Source: Mangrovihabitans endophyticus (GTDB lineage: Bacteria; Actinomycetota; Actinomycetes; Mycobacteriales; Micromonosporaceae). Taken from it: 64,000 nt of DNA. Of the stretch, positions 61,301-64,000 are shown piece by piece; the first letter of the stretch is position 1, and every line of letters begins with the position of its first letter. The stretch covers positions 855,720 through 919,719 of the forward strand of contig NZ_BMMX01000001.1 of NCBI RefSeq assembly GCF_014646155.1. Reading direction: 5' to 3'. Under the pieces are notes generated by a model. That model had not been told where the DNA came from. It made no database searches and saw only the letters and a list, made by a program, of their open reading frames with translations. A program made the translations under genes and the position numbers.

Positions 61301-61659
61301 ATGGTCACGGGTTCGTCGACGGCGTCCGGTGCGGCGATCAGGCGCGCGCCGTCATAGCTTGCGACGGCTGACTCATCCGGGGCCAACGCGCGCTGGTACG
61401 GCGCCGCGGCGGGGTCGCGGGGTACCACGTTCTGCCGCGGCGACGGCGTCCCGACGCAGCCGGCCGGTGGTGCGCTGGCCGGCGTTGCCCGGGGCGCGTC
61501 GGACACCGAGTCGGCCCCCGCACCGCCGGACGCCGCGGACATCGGGCTGGAACTCGCCGGCATGCCGCCGGCGACCAGCGCCAGGACGGCGACACCGGCC
61601 ACCCAGCGGCGCGCCCGCCCTTGTCGGTCCAAATTGGACATAACGCTCGCCATGGCCAT
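52393..61659 (-). CDS. Secreted SpvB/RHS/Hint polymorphic toxin with Tox-REase-7-like tip
   Basis: A 3088-residue protein. A signal peptide (VAGVAVLALVAGGMPA, about 20-35) leads to a SpvB/TcaB-like region and at least six FG-GAP-type DxNGDGxxD motifs (DVNGDGITD, DLNGDGFPD, DVNGDGLAD). Many YD/RHS repeats follow, then the RHS core end ETGLYYYGSRYYDP near residue 2623. A Hint peptidase starts at C2842 (CNSFAGDT) and ends VAVLVHNA. The last ~100 residues (IGEVKNVKYQYLSRQLKDYL, MVLYVRKGDG) match Tox-REase-7, a restriction-endonuclease-fold DNase. ATG 61659 or 61653 fits the site GCGGGGCG. It is delivered outside the cell and is likely used against competitors. Confidence 0.88.
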   Translation of the reverse strand: MAMASVMSNLDRQGRARRWVAGVAVLALVAGGMPASSSPMSAASGGAGADSVSDAPRATPASAPPAGCVGTPSPRQNVVPRDPAAAPYQRALAPDESAVASYDGARLIAAPDAVDEPVTIGITPLAAGGLPEMGDELTNVTAGPRKGWRFSPHPFQFAEPVEIRLAYDPKAVAPTFNPQDVYTFFYDEQAGCWKALDRVSVDEKTHEIVSRTDHFTVMANAVLSLPESPDIASFNPTQIKGLQVASPDDGMDQINPPVAASGGQAVVTYPIEVPQGRAGLQPTLAISYDSTGADSWLGQGWDLPVPSISVDTRWGVPRYDATRETETYQLGSEQLAPVAHRSTPVARVAERVFHQRMEGAFTRIVRHGTNPSTYSWETTDKSGQHSFYGGTPESTLRDDAGRVFQWALREVRDTHGNIMRFHTVIQDDTGVTDGTVPGRNLYLQKITYTGSAAAADGPYAVTFIRDRELAEPRRGDVGIDARGGFKRVTADLLRRIEITMNDLPVRAYEMNYTTGAFDKTLLESITEFGEDNRPFNTHTFAYYDDIRDSSGAYQAFSPTGWTSPDDNLRNAAVAAVNSAGGQAGAINANTSTSAGGHLYVGVGPVAAKTNSVGVKTGFNATRDTGLLALTDVDGDNLPDKVFTSGGGVVYRKNLAKPGGQARFADQVTPLHNLPGIMSQRSSSSTVGVEAYPGGVAAQLDHVDTFTTNERYLSDVNGDGITDLVDGGSVLFGRIGPDGAPVYGLSAQTPVPIGSAPVDTDGLLGDLSADRAREIESHPLIDTLRRWVAPYDGTVAVSGAVRLVADDSPDRAAYAKADGVRVAVQQEDAELWSELIGPADYADHTPTGVDAVTVHRGDRLYFRVQSRFDGAYDQVAWDPQVRYTGVPATTDVNGLDPYAYRASADFTLGGRTGTVTVPVTGTVHLSGDLTKKAATTDDVTAVITRDGTTVFTRTLAAADTGDLPVDLDLPVQQGQKLAWRIKVDSPIDLSQVDWTPQAAYADPAAVITAPYDVDMYPADDLTGPQQSYTAPADGDLTVAPSLDFDDSNPTARVVFTVKSRDRLLAKTAMPVDQPLTVPVTAGDELFFDFSTLDPGLAAHVTGHSVQVGFDPAELTPAPDALHSAAAEGAFPEPYRGWGAIGYNGNGDRAGQPVKQTDLVIDESYKDQLPDHVDPQAQKDDFAADPKVTPPNAVPYMPDPADDRWGSDNNTWVGRTTVSSSRLGTTAIVVPTASDFATVTAVPRMSRSTQISLTGGVSLPVGSLGGSIATGDSTADTDYLDLNGDGFPDVIGASGVQYTVPTGELGTDRAALPGRTVRRTGTVAGNANAGSAARTITTGHGDAAPPADITANTAVSGNDMPPLGVGGNLGSGTSDTAFDLLDINGDALPDRVYADGRAALNLGYRFAAPEPWPGGKLNDGQTTNAGANIGFNTDFYGFAGGASFSVGHSSTKASLVDVNGDGLADRVFEGNPVRVAINTGSGFAAPQPFLGGAAGVNDDANAELGGGAYVEFSACFLIFFGGCIITNPGANFSTGIGRTEQALRDINGDGFADQLRSTSDDHLSVAENQTGRTNLLKAVSRPLGARIDLDYTRDGNTYDQPQSRFVLSKAALSDGHSGDGVDAQVTTFRYGGGVYDRLEREFRGYHSVVSEQRDQAGQVYRSTTTEYDTTSHYTRGLVTRTRIADGDGKAFTESVNSYQLIDVNTSAVADPASTTAVIFPQLVRTDQRYFEGQDTPGKTTSVQMSYDDVGNLIRSYDSADTGTADDVETKIRYTAEDTACRTSGVVGKAKAMDVRGGGTLLRHSESTIDCATGDVKQQRESLANGTVATTDVTYFANGNVQSVTEPPNAGRQRYKVTYEYDPALATHVTAVTDSFGLRSTTSYNLKYGLPETITDTNGQQTRTLYDQQGRVDTVTGPYEMAANHPTVDIEYHPEAVVPYAITRNVDRNADGSFRTNSIDTITFTDGLGRVIQSKKDATLDGVEAMTVSGHVEYDFAGRVVASSYPVTEAKGPLSTRFTTKIDPVTPTRTSYDVLDRATRTVLPDGAATSAAYGFGLDRDGITQFTTAVTDANGATTRTYTDVDFRSTAVKQPNDAWTSYAYDPLGQITTVVDDHRNITRATYDNLGRRTSVATPDTGTTQSEYDLAGNLTKRVTANLAAKRKAIKYDYDFDRLTAVSYPTTPDANVTYTYGAPGAAGNAAGRITSVRDAAGTVTRAYGPLGETTAETRTVANGIAKATSFTTRYQYDTWNRMQTMTYPDGEVLTYHYDNGGQVDAASGVKGSTTYPYVTALNYDKFGQRIQLRTGNGVTTNYTYDATDRRLATLQAAQANGTTFQQMTYAYDDVGNVTGITEGAAAVGGQGGPSSQSFGYDTLNRLTSSAGEYHPASGLRDQYTLDLTYDSLGDVTAKNQTHDLVTADGTATPDRDTSYQYAYAYGGTQPHAPTSVGPFTFRYDADGNLVTRTGPDKEKLQLTYDDADQLVCSDSGSGHHVADTTELVSLDLTGGSSCDTSYVYGEDGQRVVKDGGSNDVTVYPSESYTLRNKTAYKHVFLGDTRLVSQLVQTNGSVENNQFYFSTDHLGSTAYGTDGAGKVVEHDKYLPSGEAWANEKTTAAPSPYGFNGKELDTETGLYYYGSRYYDPRTTLWQSADPSLPDYLDGEPAGGVGNPGNLSAYTYTADNPVRYTDPDGRWFNIAIGAAIGAAISAGVEGYSQYRAGEFSARRLIGAAAGGAVSGAVTGATLGTGLLAEAAVAAGGSAAEGVVTRAIDGDPQSIGAIASDAGKGLLGLGGAKVGAKIVKAARGALGKAESSAAAAAKAETTAAKAEASAAEDAAAKQPKDSLSPCNSFAGDTLVLRGDGSTVRISELQPGDTVVATDPITGKTSVREVTLRHVNRDIDLTDVTVADKDGHATVIHTTQHHPFWDASRRAWVDAYDLRAGERLRTTGVPAVTITTVRNFTAPRTMFNLTVDTVHTYYVLAGAVAVLVHNAGGAGPCKVGQQGEASAGIVKNNAKIKVNGRVRKPDELTSTTIGEVKNVKYQYLSRQLKDYLAYAQKNKLKMVLYVRKGDGTAFSPQLKALEDAGKIIVKRVL

Positions 61660-61716
61660 CGCCCCGCATCATCGACGGATGAATCGTCGAAGCATTGACG
61701 ATTGTGATAGTGCGCA

Positions 61717-61758
61717 ACGTTGTGAAAACGTTGTGGCACGACGTTGCGAAGCGTTCTG
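61717..61758. repeat. Direct-repeat array ACGTTGTG upstream of the AfsR-type gene
   Basis: ACGTTGTG occurs at 61717 and 61728 (11-bp step), ACGTTGCG at 61741 and GCGTTCTG at 61751. The 10-13 bp spacing and A+T-rich setting in a 126-bp divergent promoter region suit SARP/AfsR binding, perhaps autoregulation or control of the toxin. Confidence 0.5.
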
Positions 61759-61785
61759 GGGGCGCTTTATTGGGGGGCGTCCAAC

Positions 61786-64000
61786 ATGATCGAATTCGTG
61801 CTTCTCGGCCCGGTGGAGATCCGGGCCGGCCGGCAACCGATCGACCTGCTGCAACCACGCCAGAGTCATGTGCTGGCGGCGCTGCTGGTCGACGTCAACC
61901 GCCCGGTCCCGTGGGCGACCCTGGTCGACCGGGTGTGGGGTGCGCACCCGCCGGACGGCGCGCGGACCGCGATGCGTGCGCACGTGTCGCGAATCCGTCA
62001 CGCGTTACGCTTCGCCGGCCAGGCGACCGAGCACCACGAGACGCTGACCCACCGCGGCGGTGGGTACGAGTTGCGGGCCGACCCCGAGCAGGTCGACCTG
62101 CACCGGCTGCGCCGGCTGGCGGAACGAGCGCGCCGGCTCACGACCGACGCGGCGGCCCGGGCCCGGTTGCTGCGCGAGGCGGTCGGATTGTGGCGGGGTG
62201 AGCCGCTGGCCGGCCTGACCGGCGAATGGACCAGCCGGGTGCGCTCGGCTTGGCAGCACGAGCGTCTGGGCGTCTTCGCCGACTGGGCGTGGGCCGAGCT
62301 GGAACTGGGCAACGCCGCCTCGGTGCTGTCCGTGCTGACCGAGCTCACCGAGGACTACCCGCTCGTCGAGTCGATCGCCGCCGCCCACGTCCGGGCCCTG
62401 CATGCGGTCGGTCGCACGGCCGAGGCGATCGACCGCTACATGCGTATTCGCGCGCGGCTGGCCGACGAACTCGGTGTGAGCCCCGGCGACGACCTGTTGC
62501 GGGCCCACCGCATCGTGGTGCGTGAGACCGCCTCCACCGGATCCGTCGCCGCGGCGCGGCCGGGCGGGGTCGACGGCGTACCGGCGCAGCTTCCGCTCGC
62601 CGTGCGGGGCTTCGTCGGCCGCCGAGCCCAACTCACCAGGATGGACACGATGCTCGACGGCCGGGCCGGCACCACCGCGGTGATGATCGTCCGCGGCACC
62701 GCGGGCATCGGCAAGACGGCCCTCGCGGTGCACTGGGCGCACCAGGTCGCCGACCGCTTCCCGGACGGTCAACTCTACGTCAACCTGCGCGGCTTCGACC
62801 CGGTCGTGCCGAGGGTGGAGCCGGACGACGCGATCCGCCGGCTCCTCCTCGCGCTGAACGTGCCGGCTCACCGGATCCCGGCCGATCCGGACGCCAGCGC
62901 GGCGCTGTATCGCGCCGAACTCGCCCGCCGCCGGATGGTGATTCTGCTCGACAACGCCCGCGACGAAAGTCAGGTGCGACCGCTGCTGCCCGGCCCGTCC
63001 GGCTGCGTCGTGGTGGTGACCAGCAGGGAGGCGCTGACCGGCCTGGTCGCCGCCGAGGGTGCGGACACGCTCGGCCTGGACGTGCTCAGCACCGACGACG
63101 GGGCGCAGATGCTCGGCGGCAGGCTGGGGCCGGAGCGGCTGATCGGCGAATGGCGGGCCGCCTCCGAGATCATCGAAAGCTGTGCGGGGCTGCCGCTCGC
63201 CCTGGCCGTCGCGGCGGCCCGCGCCGCCGCGCGTCCGCAATCGCCGCTGTCCGATCTCGCGGACGAACTGGGGCGGGCACGCAACCTGCTGGATGTGCTG
63301 GCCGGCAACGATCCGCACACCGATCTACGGGCCGTGCTGGCCAACTCCTATCTGGCCCTGTCGGCGCCCGGACGGCGCATGTTCCGGCTCCTCGGCCTGC
63401 ACCCCGGCGCCGACATCACGGCCCCCGCAGCGGCCAGCCTCGCCGCCCTGCCGCTGCCCCAGGCGTCCGCCCTGCTGGCCGAACTGGCCGCGGCCTCGCT
63501 GCTGCGCGAACACCCCGCCGGGCGCTTCGCCTGCCACGACCTGCTCCGCGCGTACGCCTCCGAACTCGCGGTCACCATGGACCCGGACCACCATGAGGCG
63601 CTCCTGCGCGTCCTCGATCACTACCTGCACACCGCGCATGCGGCCGGTCGCCGGCTGTCGCCGCGCCGCGATCCGATGCCCTTGGATCCCCCTCGCCCGG
63701 GTACCACGCCGGGCTTCTTCACCGACGTCAGCGAGGCCGACGACTGGTTCGCCGCCGAGCGCGCCACCCTGCTGGCCGCCGTCGAGCGGGCCTCGGCGGC
63801 CGGGCTCGACCGCCTGGCCTGGCAGCTCGCCGGGACACTGCAGACCTACCTGGGCAGCCACCGGCAGTGGGCCGATCTCGCCGCGGTCACCGGCGCCGGC
63901 CTGGCCGCGGCGGTCCGGCTGGGCGACCCCGCGATGCAGGCACGCGCCCGCCGGCAACTGGGCCGCACCTGGACCCGGCTGGGCCGGTTCGACGACGCCG
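61786..64000 (+). CDS. AfsR-type transcriptional regulator (SARP-BTAD-NB-ARC), 3' truncated by window
   Basis: At least 738 residues are present, with no stop before the window end. ATG 61786 begins MIEFVLLGPVEIRAGRQPID. An OmpR-like winged helix (residues 1-95) and a BTAD domain (about 100-245) are followed by an NB-ARC ATPase: P-loop RGTAGIGKTALAVHWA near 308-318, Walker B-like RMVILLDNA, and GLPLALAV. TPRs begin near the end (ARRQLGRTWTRLGRF). It is divergent from the RHS toxin gene. Such regulators integrate signals to activate secondary metabolism. Confidence 0.9.
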   Translation, partial: MIEFVLLGPVEIRAGRQPIDLLQPRQSHVLAALLVDVNRPVPWATLVDRVWGAHPPDGARTAMRAHVSRIRHALRFAGQATEHHETLTHRGGGYELRADPEQVDLHRLRRLAERARRLTTDAAARARLLREAVGLWRGEPLAGLTGEWTSRVRSAWQHERLGVFADWAWAELELGNAASVLSVLTELTEDYPLVESIAAAHVRALHAVGRTAEAIDRYMRIRARLADELGVSPGDDLLRAHRIVVRETASTGSVAAARPGGVDGVPAQLPLAVRGFVGRRAQLTRMDTMLDGRAGTTAVMIVRGTAGIGKTALAVHWAHQVADRFPDGQLYVNLRGFDPVVPRVEPDDAIRRLLLALNVPAHRIPADPDASAALYRAELARRRMVILLDNARDESQVRPLLPGPSGCVVVVTSREALTGLVAAEGADTLGLDVLSTDDGAQMLGGRLGPERLIGEWRAASEIIESCAGLPLALAVAAARAAARPQSPLSDLADELGRARNLLDVLAGNDPHTDLRAVLANSYLALSAPGRRMFRLLGLHPGADITAPAAASLAALPLPQASALLAELAAASLLREHPAGRFACHDLLRAYASELAVTMDPDHHEALLRVLDHYLHTAHAAGRRLSPRRDPMPLDPPRPGTTPGFFTDVSEADDWFAAERATLLAAVERASAAGLDRLAWQLAGTLQTYLGSHRQWADLAAVTGAGLAAAVRLGDPAMQARARRQLGRTWTRLGRFDDA

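Noticed and set aside
52243..61371. A 3042-codon open frame on the plus strand opposite the RHS toxin gene
   Set aside because: It is antisense to a protein with clear RHS, Hint and toxin motifs; its translation is Val/Gly/Arg/His-rich with no domain, as expected from codon bias in high-G+C DNA.
1..64000. Possible circular molecule, because the window begins and ends in AfsR/TPR-like coding sequence
   Set aside because: The C-terminal TPRs at the start do not continue the truncated regulator at the end in any recognisable way; AfsR-type genes are common, so two separate genes are the simpler view.

Overview
The window is high-G+C DNA with dense, mostly ATGA/GTGA-overlapping gene strings, many GTG starts, several SARP/AfsR regulators and F420-type enzymes. 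This is typical of a secondary-metabolite-rich filamentous actinomycete. A Micromonosporaceae-like host is my inference, not something I could test. No rRNA, tRNA, CRISPR array or insertion sequence was seen.

Region 1 (1-13.1 kb). After the tail of an AfsR-type regulator comes a tightly packed minus-strand string of 11 genes, read from 13108 down to 645. Its first part encodes a DUF6917-like protein, a threonine-synthase-like PLP enzyme, a ThDP enzyme lacking the usual catalytic glutamate, three different ATP-grasp ligases, a fumarylacetoacetate-hydrolase-family protein and an MFS exporter. Its last part is a compact RiPP cassette: a 99-residue precursor, a B12-binding radical SAM maturase and an HExxH peptide beta-hydroxylase, joined by 4-bp overlaps.

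Region 2 (13.2-23.2 kb). This is mostly ordinary accessory metabolism and regulation: a VOC protein, an alpha/beta hydrolase behind a short leader peptide, a TIGR01777 epimerase, GNAT, ABM monooxygenase, a membrane-anchored receiver protein, a TetR/deazaflavin-reductase pair with a clear operator, an alcohol dehydrogenase, a NarL-type two-component system and a CPBP protease.

Region 3 (23.3-44.9 kb). This looks like a glycosylated lipid/polyketide cluster. A translationally coupled string encodes a discrete ACP, a FabI/FabL-like enoyl reductase, a KS-KS-AT-KR-DH synthase related to PUFA/secondary-lipid synthases, an NDP-sugar epimerase, a glycosyltransferase-aminotransferase fusion, a transglutaminase-like protein, a glycosyltransferase, a UDP-glucose dehydrogenase and an orphan DmpG-like aldolase. 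TetR plus 14-TM efflux, a SARP, a DUF5988-like protein, an aldo/keto reductase, a cupin, a tautomerase and a serine hydrolase follow. The ACP-PKS operon and the aldo/keto reductase share an exact bipartite upstream element (13 bp, N17, 10 bp). This links both ends of the cluster and is the strongest new regulatory signal in the window.

Region 4 (44.9-64 kb). Here are an XRE-controlled membrane protein operon, a NitT/TauT-type ABC importer opposite a CitA/CitB-type two-component system, and a 3088-residue secreted SpvB/RHS/Hint polymorphic toxin with a Tox-REase-7-like tip. A HEAT-repeat protein, probably its immunity protein, follows the toxin. The window ends inside another AfsR-type regulator (SARP plus NB-ARC).
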